Positions 44,911 through 53,618 of a DNA stretch of 64,000 nucleotides are shown here, piece by piece. The notes beneath the pieces are model-generated. The model made no database searches. It worked only from the letters and a program-made list of their open reading frames with translations, and was not told where the DNA came from. Source of the DNA: JAJDXO01 sp965213765 (lineage in GTDB: Bacteria; Pseudomonadota; Alphaproteobacteria; Rhodospirillales; UBA2165); assembly GCA_965213765.1 (NCBI GenBank), contig OZ243926.1, positions 2,604,001-2,668,000 on the forward strand, read 5' to 3'. The stretch's first letter is position 1; each line of letters opens with the position of its first letter. A program made the position numbers and the translations under genes.

Positions 44911-46563
44911 TCAGAGGTTCGGCGTGTCAATGGGGCCGAGAGGCAACTCGACGACGAACCGCGCCCCGGTGCGTCCGGTGGAAAAGTCCTCATAGTTTTC
45001 AGCGCGAATCGAGCCGCCATGCGCCTCGACGATTTGCTTGGAAATGCTGAGCCCCAGACCGGAGTGAGTCCCAAACTTCTCGGACTCCGGCCGTTCTTGA
45101 TAGAAACGCTCGAATATCTGCTCTTCCGCCCCCTTCGGAACGCCGGGTCCGTGGTCCTCGACCAGCACCCGGACATCGTCGTCACGCCGCCTGATACGAA
45201 GGGTTATTTGGCCGCCCTCCGGACTGAAGCTCAGGGCGTTGCCGATCAGGTTGCGAAACACCTGAACAAGACGATCCTCCAGACCGGATACCAAACAGGG
45301 CAGATTATCCTCGGCGTCCAGGACGAGGTTGATCGTCTGCTCCTCTGCGGTTGCGCCGTAGGCATCCCTCAGGGTCGCCACCAAGCCGGCGATATCGACG
45401 GTTGCCATTTCGGCTCGAGACAATTCCGCATCCAGGCGGGAGGCGTCAGAGATGTCGGTGATCAACCGGTCCAGCCTGAACACGTCGTCCTGGATGATTG
45501 CCATCAACTTCCGTTGCTGTTCCGGGTCGGAGACGCGGGACGCCGTTTCGACCGCACTCCTGAGCGAGGTAAGCGGGTTCTTTATTTCGTGGGCCACGTC
45601 GGCGGCGAAACCCTCGATGGCATCCATCCGGTTCCATAGCGCTTCGGTCATTTCCCGGAGGGCCCAGCCGAGATCTCCGATCTCGTCGTTGCGGCCGGAG
45701 AGATCGGGCAGGCGGTACTGCCGGGAGAGGCCATGCCGGACCCGGTCGGCAGCCAGCGACAGCCGCCGCAATGGCCGGGCGATGGTGCCGGCCAGGTAGA
45801 CCGACAACAGGACCGTAATCAACAGGGCAACACCAAACACCTTCAGTATATCCAGCCTGACCTGAAACACCGCCTCGTCGATTTCCCGGGAATCCCGAAA
45901 CAGCAAGAGTGCGCCCAACACCCGCTTGTATCGCTGAACCGGCGCCGCGACGCTGATGATCATTTCGCCATCGGGGCCGATTTGGACGCCGCTGCCGTGT
46001 TCGCCGGCGAGCGCCAGGCGCGTTTCGGGAAGCTGAGAACTAGTGCCCGCATCGTCGAGATAGGGTCTCCGCCCGGATGCGCCGCGGAACCATCTCGCCC
46101 AACGCTCATAGGCGCCCAGCACAAAGCCTCCCAGCCCTTCCCCGTCACGCGGCGGCGGCAATTCATCGATCCGCACGGTGCCGCCGGGTCCGACAAGAAA
46201 CCGGCTGTCGCTGACCACCCGTCCCTGGGTATCGATCAGTTGCGCCCGTGTCCGGGATGTGGCTGCGAGACGGCGGACAATTTGTCTCGCCACCTCCTCG
46301 ACCAGAGCCTGGTTTTCCGAGTCCCCGTCGCTCACCGCCGCCTCGCCGAGCGCGGCGGCAATCAGATCGGCCTGGGTTGTCAACGCGGCGATTTCGGTTC
46401 GGATCAGTCCTTCACGATACTGGCCCACGTACAGCAATCCGCTCACCAACACGGCAAGCGCAAAAACATTAACCGCGAGTATTCGCCGGGTGATGGGCGA
46501 AAACCGGCCTTTGGGCCGCGCACGGCCCCGCCGACGATTTCTTTGGTGCGCCCCCCGATCCAC
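44911..46563 (-). CDS. chvG: Sensor histidine kinase ChvG
   Basis: A 550-residue membrane kinase. Membrane segments lie at about residues 28-47 and 240-260, bracketing a periplasmic sensor domain of some 190 residues; HAMP follows. The H-box is FAADVAHEIKNPLTSL with His325, then N-box FRNLIGNALSFSPEGG, G1 DHGPGVP and G2 GLGLSISKQI. ChvG homologues sense acid or envelope stress and signal to ChvI; in other species the periplasmic repressor ExoR controls them, but no exoR is seen here. GTG start. Confidence 0.92.
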   Translation of the reverse strand: MDRGAHQRNRRRGRARPKGRFSPITRRILAVNVFALAVLVSGLLYVGQYREGLIRTEIAALTTQADLIAAALGEAAVSDGDSENQALVEEVARQIVRRLAATSRTRAQLIDTQGRVVSDSRFLVGPGGTVRIDELPPPRDGEGLGGFVLGAYERWARWFRGASGRRPYLDDAGTSSQLPETRLALAGEHGSGVQIGPDGEMIISVAAPVQRYKRVLGALLLFRDSREIDEAVFQVRLDILKVFGVALLITVLLSVYLAGTIARPLRRLSLAADRVRHGLSRQYRLPDLSGRNDEIGDLGWALREMTEALWNRMDAIEGFAADVAHEIKNPLTSLRSAVETASRVSDPEQQRKLMAIIQDDVFRLDRLITDISDASRLDAELSRAEMATVDIAGLVATLRDAYGATAEEQTINLVLDAEDNLPCLVSGLEDRLVQVFRNLIGNALSFSPEGGQITLRIRRRDDDVRVLVEDHGPGVPKGAEEQIFERFYQERPESEKFGTHSGLGLSISKQIVEAHGGSIRAENYEDFSTGRTGARFVVELPLGPIDTPNL

Positions 46564-46590
46564 TCGTCCGACCCAGTTGGTGGTGTTGGC

Positions 46591-47307
46591 CTACTTCGTT
46601 ACGGCCCGGCCGTCGTTGTAACGATACCCCACACCATACAGCGTTTCGATGGCCGAGAAGTCTTCATCAATCTTCCGGAACTTCTTCCGAAGCCGTTTGA
46701 CATGGCTGTCAATCGTCCGGTCGTCGACGTAAATGTGATCACCATATGCCGCGTCGATCAGCTGTTCCCGGTTTTTGACGTGTCCCGGCCGGGTGGCCAA
46801 TGATTGAAGCAACAGAAACTCGGTGACCGTCAGGTCGACCGGTTTTCCGCGCCAGGTGCACCGATGACGCGTGCCGTCGAGGATAAGATCCCCGCGCTTG
46901 ATCGTCTCGTCCCGGGGCTTGGGCGCGTTCTCGTCATCCGGCCCTTCCTGCCGGCGCAACAGCGCTCGGATGCGTTCGATCAGGAGGCGTTGGGAGAACG
47001 GCTTTTTGATATAGTCGTCGGCCCCCATGCGGAGACCCAGCACCTCATCGATCTCATCTTCCTTGGAGGTGAGAAAAATGATCGGCACGCTGGAGCGTTC
47101 GCGAAGCTTGGACAGCAACTCCATGCCGTCCAGGCGCGGCATTTTGATGTCGAGCACCACCAGATCGGGCGGCGCCGTTCTCAGCCCATGAAGCGCCTGC
47201 ACCGAATCGGAGTAGGATTTAACCTCGAAACCCTCGGTCTCAAGCGCCATCGCCACGGAGGTCAAAATGTTGCGGTCGTCATCGACCAGAACAATCGATT
47301 GAGTCAT
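46591..47307 (-). CDS. chvI: Response regulator ChvI
   Basis: A 238-residue OmpR-type regulator. The receiver has the acidic pocket VLVDDDRN (residues 7-13), the phospho-acceptor Asp53 in VVLDIKMPRLDG, and Lys in DDYIKKPFSQ. The C-terminal winged helix ends with DRTIDSHVKRLRKKFR. It leads chvI-chvG-hprK-rapZ-EIIA-ptsH-ahcY, which has only short gaps or overlaps up to ptsH. Confidence 0.95.
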   Translation of the reverse strand: MTQSIVLVDDDRNILTSVAMALETEGFEVKSYSDSVQALHGLRTAPPDLVVLDIKMPRLDGMELLSKLRERSSVPIIFLTSKEDEIDEVLGLRMGADDYIKKPFSQRLLIERIRALLRRQEGPDDENAPKPRDETIKRGDLILDGTRHRCTWRGKPVDLTVTEFLLLQSLATRPGHVKNREQLIDAAYGDHIYVDDRTIDSHVKRLRKKFRKIDEDFSAIETLYGVGYRYNDGRAVTK

Positions 47308-47392
47308 GCCCGTTCTCTTACCCGCCAGTTAACCTTGATCGGACGCACGCGGGTCCGGGAAGCGGCCCGGCGCACCAAACAACGTCGTCCAA

Positions 47393-47422
47393 TTGACGGC
47401 GGAATTGTGGCAAAAATATAGT
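47393..47422 (+). promoter_or_regulatory. Candidate sigma-70-type promoter of the HugZ-like gene
   Basis: TTGACG (47393-47398) and TATAGT (47417-47422) are separated by 18 bases. They lie about 70 bases before the ATG at 47493, in the divergent gap with chvI. Sequence match only. Confidence 0.4.
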
Positions 47423-47492
47423 CCAATTATGGCACGGCGGGAGGTCTATCATAATTTCTTTCGTGATTTCAGAGGGATAAGACACAGCGATT

Positions 47493-48254
47493 ATGGCAAT
47501 TCGGACCAAAGCGGGCCCCGGACCCCTCCGGGAGATCCAGGGCATGATGCGGCGCTGCCGCAAGGCTGTCCTCGGCACGAACGCGCGGGAGCCCAAAGGC
47601 TGGCCGATGACGTCGCTGGTCGGCATTGCGCCGGCGAGCGACGGCGCGCCGGTTCTCTTGCTGTCCGAACTGTCGGCCCACACCCGGAATCTCCAGGCCG
47701 ATGAGCGGGCCTCGATTTTTCTCGACGGAACCGCCGGCGCCCGCAATCCCCAGACCGGTGCCCGGGTTACCTTGTTTGGCCGGCTCCGAAAGGAAGATGA
47801 TCCGCGTAAGGCCGCGCGTTATCTGCGCTATAATCCGGATGCTTCGTTGTATGCGGATTTCGCCGACTTCGGCTTCTTTCGGCTGGACATCGAGCGCGCC
47901 CATTTCGTCGGCGGGTTTGCACGCGCCTATTGGATCGACGGAAGGAAGCTGGCGGCAAACGGAAATGCGGCGCGCAATATCTCCAAAGCCGAGGCCGGTA
48001 TTCTCGAACACATGAACGCCGATCACCTGGAAGCACTCCGGCTTTACGGCACGGTACTGCTGGGTCGGCGGGGAAAGCACTGGTCGATGATCGGGATCGA
48101 CCCGGACGGGCTGGACCTCAGGTGCGGACACACCATCCACCGCCTTGATTTTGACGCGCCCGTGGACAGCGCCGAGACATGCCGGGCGGTCCTTGTTGCG
48201 CTTGCAAAAGAGGCGCGGAAAAAATCCGGCCGGGCGCGCCCGCATCGGCCATGA
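47493..48254 (+). CDS. HugZ-like / pyridoxamine-phosphate-oxidase-fold protein with DUF2470 domain
   Basis: A 253-residue protein with a split-barrel FMN-binding-type N-domain (MTSLVGIAPASDGAPVLLLS, ELSAHTRNLQADERASIFLD, ARVTLFGRLRK) and a C-terminal DUF2470-like domain starting ISKAEAGILEHMNADHLEAL. HugZ proteins of this layout bind or degrade heme; other members are general flavin or heme-binding proteins. Family membership is clear, but the role is not. Confidence 0.8.
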   Translation: MAIRTKAGPGPLREIQGMMRRCRKAVLGTNAREPKGWPMTSLVGIAPASDGAPVLLLSELSAHTRNLQADERASIFLDGTAGARNPQTGARVTLFGRLRKEDDPRKAARYLRYNPDASLYADFADFGFFRLDIERAHFVGGFARAYWIDGRKLAANGNAARNISKAEAGILEHMNADHLEALRLYGTVLLGRRGKHWSMIGIDPDGLDLRCGHTIHRLDFDAPVDSAETCRAVLVALAKEARKKSGRARPHRP

Positions 48255-48390
48255 ACCGGTTGCTTGTGTCCGGGTGCAGCGTTACAGTTTTTTTGCGAAC
48301 GACCGGCATTGGATCAGCAGGCAACCCACCTTCAGTACACTGTCGACCGCCAAAAGGCGACTGCCCAAAAGGGCATAACGGGAGACAAAC

Positions 48391-50217
48391 ATGACCGCTA
48401 CCGGCACCAACCGGACCACCAACGCAAAACTTATGGCTTGGGTCGAGGAGATGGCCGGGCTTTGCCAGCCCGACCGGGTTCAGTGGTGTGACGGCTCCGA
48501 GGAGGAGTATCGGCAGCTCATCGATCAGATGCTGGAGTCCGGTACGCTGATGAAACTCAGCGAAGAGAAGCGGCCCAATTCCTACTTGGCGCGGTCCGAC
48601 CCGGACGATGTCGCGCGGGTTGAGCACCGGACGTTTGTTTGCTCCAAGAAGCAGGAAGATGCGGGCCCAACCAACAATTGGGTCGATCCGGCGGAGATGA
48701 AGGAGACCATGAACGGTCTCTTCGACGGCGCCATGCGCGGCCGGACCATGTATGTCATTCCCTTCTCCATGGGTCCCATCGGCTCCCACATCTCGCATAT
48801 CGGGGTGCAGCTCACAGATTCGCCCTATGTCGCGGCGAGCATGAAGATCATGACCCGGATGGGTCAGCAGGCGCTGGACGTTCTCGGCGACGGCGAGTTT
48901 GTACCGTGCATGCATACCGTCGGCGCACCTCTCGAGGGCGGGCGGGAAGACGTGCCCTGGCCGTGCAACGAGACCAAATACATCGTCCAGTATCCCGAGG
49001 ACCGGGCCATCTGGTCCTATGGGTCCGGCTATGGCGGCAATGCCCTCCTTGGAAAGAAGTGCTTCTCGCTCCGCATCGCCTCGGTCATGGCGCGGGACGA
49101 GGGCTGGCTCGCCGAACACATGCTGATTTTGGGCCTTGAGAGTCCCGAAGGCGAAAAGACCTATGTCGCCGCCGCCTTCCCGAGCGCCTGCGGCAAGACA
49201 AATCTGGCGATGATTATTCCGCCGCAAGGTTTCGACGGTTGGAAGGTTTCGACCGTCGGCGACGATATCGCGTGGATCAAAACCGGCGAAGACGGCCGCC
49301 TCCACGCCATCAATCCGGAAGCCGGATATTTCGGCGTCGTCCCCGGCACCTCTTCGAAGACCAATCCGAATGCCGTCAAGATGATGGAGCGGGACACCAT
49401 TTTCACCAATGTCGCGCTGACCGATGACGACGATGTGTGGTGGGAGGGTCATGACGATCCGCCGCCGGATCATCTAATCGACTGGCGCGGCAATGACTGG
49501 ACGCCGTCGTCCGGGGACAAGGCAGCTCACCCCAATGCCCGCTTCACCTGCCCGACCACCCAATGTCCGACCTATTCGGACGATTGGGAGGACCCCAACG
49601 GCGTGCCGATCAGCGCTTTCATTTTTGGCGGACGCCTCAGCCACACCTTCCCGTTGGTCTATCAGTCGACCGACTGGCGGCACGGTGTGTATATGGCGGC
49701 GACCATGGGGTCGGAAGCGACCGCCGCCGCAGTCAATCAAGCGGCGATCCGCCGGGACCCGATGGCGATGCTGCCGTTCTGCGGCTACAACATGGCCGAC
49801 TACTGGCGGCACTGGCTGGATCTCGGCGGCAAACTCACCAACCCGCCGCCCATCTTTCGGGTCAACTGGTTCCGCAAGGATGAGAACGGCGGCTTTGTTT
49901 GGCCGGGCTTTGGCGAAAACATGCGGGTCTTGCAGTGGATCGTCGACCGGGTGAACGGCAAGGCGGATGCGGTCGAGAGCCCGTTCGGCTTCATGCCGCG
50001 ACACCAGGACTTGAACTGGAAGGGCCTGGATTTCGGAGTGGATATCTTCGCCAGCATCATGGACATCGATACCGCGGCGGGCCGCGCCGAGGCGGAAGCG
50101 CAGAAAGAACTCTTCGACAGCTTCGATGACGCCCTCCCGGACGAAATGGAGACTCAGCGCCGGGCCTTGATACGGCGGCTCGACGCGGCGCCCGAGGTCT
50201 GGCGGGTCGCAGGCTGA
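48391..50217 (+). CDS. pckG: Phosphoenolpyruvate carboxykinase, GTP type
   Basis: A 608-residue enzyme making PEP from oxaloacetate with GTP, the first step of gluconeogenesis. The class is set by FPSACGKTN (residues 263-271, with the hyper-reactive Cys267 and P-loop Lys269), MGPIGSHISHIGVQLTDSPY and the length near 600; ATP-type enzymes are about 530 residues with a different P-loop. GGGAG lies six bases before the ATG. In most alphaproteobacteria with this gene order the gene beside chvI is the ATP-type pckA, so this is a replacement. Confidence 0.95.
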   Translation: MTATGTNRTTNAKLMAWVEEMAGLCQPDRVQWCDGSEEEYRQLIDQMLESGTLMKLSEEKRPNSYLARSDPDDVARVEHRTFVCSKKQEDAGPTNNWVDPAEMKETMNGLFDGAMRGRTMYVIPFSMGPIGSHISHIGVQLTDSPYVAASMKIMTRMGQQALDVLGDGEFVPCMHTVGAPLEGGREDVPWPCNETKYIVQYPEDRAIWSYGSGYGGNALLGKKCFSLRIASVMARDEGWLAEHMLILGLESPEGEKTYVAAAFPSACGKTNLAMIIPPQGFDGWKVSTVGDDIAWIKTGEDGRLHAINPEAGYFGVVPGTSSKTNPNAVKMMERDTIFTNVALTDDDDVWWEGHDDPPPDHLIDWRGNDWTPSSGDKAAHPNARFTCPTTQCPTYSDDWEDPNGVPISAFIFGGRLSHTFPLVYQSTDWRHGVYMAATMGSEATAAAVNQAAIRRDPMAMLPFCGYNMADYWRHWLDLGGKLTNPPPIFRVNWFRKDENGGFVWPGFGENMRVLQWIVDRVNGKADAVESPFGFMPRHQDLNWKGLDFGVDIFASIMDIDTAAGRAEAEAQKELFDSFDDALPDEMETQRRALIRRLDAAPEVWRVAG

Positions 50218-50234
50218 ATTGGGGAGGTCAGGTC

Positions 50235-50645
50235 ATGGCAAATGTCAGTATGAAAACGTCGCTGCCGGTGGATGCCAAACAGGTTTGGGAGGCAATCGGT
50301 AATTTCAATGCCTTGCCCTCCTGGCATCCCGCCATCGAATCCAGTGAGCTGGAGGACGGCGGCACCGTCCGGCGGCTAACGGTGATGGGCGGCGGTGAAA
50401 TTGTCGAGAAACTGGTCGCCCGCGACGACGAGGAACTGACCTACACCTATTCCGTTGTTTCCTCGCCGCTGCCGGTGATCAATTACTCCGCGACCCTGAA
50501 GGTCGCGCCGAATGAAAGCGGCGGTGCCGATGTGGAATGGTCCGGTCAGTTCGAACCGGCCCAGGACATTCCCGATGCGACGAAGGCGGTTCAGGACGTC
50601 TATCAGGCGGGGATGGATAATTTGAAAAAGATGTTCGGGGGCTAG
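50235..50645 (+). CDS. SRPBCC (START-like) family protein
   Basis: A 136-residue helix-grip protein with a hydrophobic pocket. The N-terminal SLPVDAKQVWEAIGNFNALPSWHPAI is the classic SRPBCC opening, and the C-terminal helix is ATKAVQDVYQAGMDNLKKMF. Such proteins bind lipids, polyketides or other hydrophobics; the ligand is unknown. It starts 17 bases after pckG with a GGGGAGG site, so it is probably co-transcribed. Confidence 0.82.
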   Translation: MANVSMKTSLPVDAKQVWEAIGNFNALPSWHPAIESSELEDGGTVRRLTVMGGGEIVEKLVARDDEELTYTYSVVSSPLPVINYSATLKVAPNESGGADVEWSGQFEPAQDIPDATKAVQDVYQAGMDNLKKMFGG

Positions 50646-50649
50646 CCAG

Positions 50650-51558
50650 CTAGGTCCAAACCTCTCTGATCCGGACCCAGATACGCCCGTCGATAATGCC
50701 AAGGCCCATCAAGATCAGGGCCGTACCCGCTATCTGCCGGGCGTCCAGAGTTTCACCCAGGACCGCCACGCCCAGCACGATAGCGCTGACCGGGATCAGA
50801 AAGGTGACCAGCAGCAGGTTGGTTGCGCCGGCTTCGGACAGGATTTTGAAATAAATCGTGTAGGCGAGACTGGTGGACAACACGGCGAGACCGGCGATCG
50901 ACGCCCACACCGCCCCACTCGGTACCGGCAGGGTCCAGGGCTCCTCGACGATGGCCGCGACAACGGCAAGCACGACGGCCGACGCCGTCAGCTGGCCGGC
51001 TGCGGCATCGAATGAGCCCGCACCCAGCCGGACAAATCGTTTTCCAAAGACCCCGGCAAAGGCATAGCTGATTGCCGCGCCGAGAACCGCCAGTTGCCCC
51101 CAGGTTCCGCCGCCCGACGCGCCGATATCGGGCGATAGGATAACAACGACACCGACGAATCCGGTGACGAGGCCCAGCATCCCCCGCACCGTCAGTTTTT
51201 CGTCGCGGGTCAACAAATGGGCGACGACGATCGTGAACAGAGGGGTCGTTGCATTGAGCACCGAGGCAAGAGCGCTCGAAATGTGAATCTGCCCCCAGGC
51301 AATCAGTGAAAACGGGACGATGTTGTTCAGGATCGCCATCCCCAAGTAGGCCAAAGCAAGGGGCACGGAGATTTTCATCGGCTTGCCGAATGCCGTCATC
51401 ACCACGTGCAGGACCAGGGCCGCCACGCCCACTCGCAGAAAGACAATCGTAAGGGTCGGAAGCTCGGGAACCGCAACCTCGACGAAGAAGAACGACCCGC
51501 CCCACAGTACGGAGAGCAAAACGAGCAGCAACCAGATCTTGGCGTCGGGAGCGGTCAC
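50650..51558 (-). CDS. EamA/DMT-superfamily permease
   Basis: A 302-residue inner-membrane protein with ten hydrophobic segments in two five-helix halves. The first half opens WLLLVLLSVLWGGSFFFVEVA and the second AISYAFAGVFGKRFVR; the EamA signature SALASVLNATTPLFTIVVAH is clear. It would export metabolites; the substrate is unknown. It starts at GTG 51558 and is convergent with the SRPBCC gene with a gap of only four bases. Confidence 0.88.
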   Translation of the reverse strand: MTAPDAKIWLLLVLLSVLWGGSFFFVEVAVPELPTLTIVFLRVGVAALVLHVVMTAFGKPMKISVPLALAYLGMAILNNIVPFSLIAWGQIHISSALASVLNATTPLFTIVVAHLLTRDEKLTVRGMLGLVTGFVGVVVILSPDIGASGGGTWGQLAVLGAAISYAFAGVFGKRFVRLGAGSFDAAAGQLTASAVVLAVVAAIVEEPWTLPVPSGAVWASIAGLAVLSTSLAYTIYFKILSEAGATNLLLVTFLIPVSAIVLGVAVLGETLDARQIAGTALILMGLGIIDGRIWVRIREVWT

Positions 51559-51645
51559 ACGAGGGGTGGTCCGGCAGCGGTGCGTTGGAAGCGCCCAACC
51601 CTAACGGGGCGGGGACCCGCGGTCTTTCCGAAAGTTGCGGCAGCG

Positions 51646-52296
51646 TCAGGCAGCCGCGGCGTCCGCTTCCCGGCGCTTGCGTTTTCCGTCCCGCCGCAGC
51701 TTGACAACATAGCGGTAGGCCAGGAGAACGAAAATAATGCTGCCGTAGACGATGGGCCGCGAAAAGTCCGCACGGATCATCATATAGAAATGCACGACGC
51801 CCAAAATGGCGATGGGATAGATCAGCCAGTGAAGGCGGGTCCACGCCCTTCCTCCCATGCGCTTGATCATGCCCTTGGTGGAGGTCGCGGCGAGCGCCGC
51901 CATGGCGGTAAACGCGATGATGCCGACGGTTATGAACGGGCGTTTCACCACGTCTTTCACGAACTCGGCGAAGTCGAGCTGCAGGTTGAGCCCCACATAG
52001 CTGGATACATGCAGCACGCCGTAGAAGAAGGCGAACAGTCCGAGCATGCGCCGGTACGCGATCAGTTCCCGCTTTTTCACGATGTCGGCCAAGGGCCGCA
52101 CGGAAAGGGTAATGATGATGAAGATCAGCGTCCAGTCGCCCAACTCCCGGTCGAATTTCTGGACCGGATCGTCGGTCAGCAGCCGGGTGCCGAGCACCGT
52201 GTCGGAGTAGAGCGCATACAGCAGGTAAGCAAACGGCAGCAGGCTGGCGATGAACACCAGCGGCTTGAAAATTCGCCGCGATGTCTTGGTATTCAT
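51646..52296 (-). CDS. msrQ: Heme-binding membrane subunit MsrQ
   Basis: A 216-residue six-helix membrane protein of the ferric-reductase-like family. MLGLFAFFYGVLHVSSYVGL and WTRLHWLIYPIAILGVVHFY carry the heme-ligand histidines. It takes electrons from the quinone pool or flavin reductase to MsrP for repair of oxidised periplasmic methionines. It lies ten bases after msrP, a conserved pair. The tail is basic (RRDGKRKRREAD). Confidence 0.93.
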   Translation of the reverse strand: MNTKTSRRIFKPLVFIASLLPFAYLLYALYSDTVLGTRLLTDDPVQKFDRELGDWTLIFIIITLSVRPLADIVKKRELIAYRRMLGLFAFFYGVLHVSSYVGLNLQLDFAEFVKDVVKRPFITVGIIAFTAMAALAATSTKGMIKRMGGRAWTRLHWLIYPIAILGVVHFYMMIRADFSRPIVYGSIIFVLLAYRYVVKLRRDGKRKRREADAAAA

Positions 52297-52306
52297 AAGG
52301 CGGCGC

Positions 52307-53272
52307 CTAGAAGTTCCTGATCAGGTCCATTCCAGTGTAGAGACCGGCGACGTCGTCATAGCCGTTAAACATCTTGGTCTCGATCTTGGGAGCAATGAGC
52401 GCCTTGAAGCCGCCTTCACCGGTAATCCGCCGCTCGCGCGCCTGACTCCAGCGGGGATGATCCCGGGTTGGATTGACGTTGGAATAGAAGCCGTATTCTC
52501 CCGGCGCCTGGATGTTCCAGGTCGTCGGCGGCTGTTCCTCGACGAAGTTGATCCTGACGATGGATTTGATGCTCTTGAAGCCGTACTTCCACGGCACCAC
52601 GAGACGGATGGGCGCACCGTTCTGATTGGGCATGACATCGCCGTAGATGCCCACCGCCAATATGGTCAGCGGGTGCATCGCCTCGTCCATGCGCAGTCCT
52701 TCCACATAGGGCCAATCCAGGGTCGGGAGTTTCTGCTTCGGCATCTGCTCCGTATCGACCAGCGTCTCGAAGGCGACATATTTTGCTTTCGAGGTGGGCT
52801 CAAACCGCTTGATCAGGTCTCCCAGGGGGAAGCCGACCCAGGGGATCACCATGGACCAGGCCTCGACGCAGCGCAGCCGGTAGATGCGCTCCTCCAACTC
52901 GTGAGGCTTCAGGATGTCATCCAGGTCGAAGGTGCCGGTCTTGGCCGCATGCCCGGCGATTTCCACCGACCAGGGCCGGGGCTTCAGCGTATGGGCGTTT
53001 TTTTTGGGATCGGTCTTGCCGGTGCCGAATTCATAGAAATTGTTGTGCGAGGCAATTCCGTCCAGGGTCGTCGGCTTTTCCAGCGTCTGGAATTGCGGAT
53101 TCTTCTTCAGGTTCGCAAACGCCGCCCGGGCATCATTGGGAAATGCGGGCAGAAGCGCGGTTCCCCCGGCCGCCGCCGCGGCTGCCATGAAGGAACGCCG
53201 GTTAAGGAACAATTCCTTCGGCGTCACTTCCGATTCATGGGTGTCGGATGCTTTCTTGAATTTGATCAGCAT
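52307..53272 (-). CDS. msrP: Periplasmic methionine sulfoxide reductase, molybdopterin subunit MsrP
   Basis: A 321-residue molybdoenzyme of the sulfite-oxidase fold. The twin-arginine signal NRRSFMAAAAAAGG (Arg25-Arg26) fits export after cofactor loading. The molybdenum-ligand Cys is in YRLRCVEAWSMVIPWVGFPL. SHNNFYEFGT near residue 76 and KYGFKSIKSIVRI are family marks. It reduces both stereoisomers of protein-bound methionine sulfoxide with electrons from MsrQ. Confidence 0.94.
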   Translation of the reverse strand: MLIKFKKASDTHESEVTPKELFLNRRSFMAAAAAAGGTALLPAFPNDARAAFANLKKNPQFQTLEKPTTLDGIASHNNFYEFGTGKTDPKKNAHTLKPRPWSVEIAGHAAKTGTFDLDDILKPHELEERIYRLRCVEAWSMVIPWVGFPLGDLIKRFEPTSKAKYVAFETLVDTEQMPKQKLPTLDWPYVEGLRMDEAMHPLTILAVGIYGDVMPNQNGAPIRLVVPWKYGFKSIKSIVRINFVEEQPPTTWNIQAPGEYGFYSNVNPTRDHPRWSQARERRITGEGGFKALIAPKIETKMFNGYDDVAGLYTGMDLIRNF

Positions 53273-53459
53273 TTGCCGGTCTCCTGCTGGGCGGATGTCG
53301 ATTACGCCCCATAAATAGTCTTCGGATTGAATTATTCCACGTCAAATCCGGCAATTCGATAAAATTTGCCGTGAGTTACGAAATTGTAATCTGCCGGAAA
53401 GGCCGCCTGTTCTTCCACCCTATCGCAACCGACCGGCATGAGGACGGCGGACTGAATGC

Positions 53460-53618
53460 CGTAGCCGGGTGAGGAGGAGTTTCCGTATCACCCTCACCCC
53501 GACCCTCTCCCTCAGAGAGGGAGAGGGAGTAGTCGCCGTTGCCGCATCGTGTCCCCTCGCCCCCGTCAGGGGGAGAGGGCGCAAAAAGGAGAATCCCCTA
53601 ATCGGGTCCGGACCCTAG
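53460..53618. repeat. MITE-like intergenic element, copy F (left end lost)
   Basis: This copy begins inside the unit (GTAGCCGGGTGAGGAGGAGTTTCC...) and keeps the internal hairpins and the right end CTAATCGGGTCCGGACCCTAG. The final CTAG supplies the TAG stop of polA (53615-53617). The 180 bases between msrP and its start hold nothing I can name, apart from AT-rich DNA likely to carry the msrP promoter. Confidence 0.8.
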
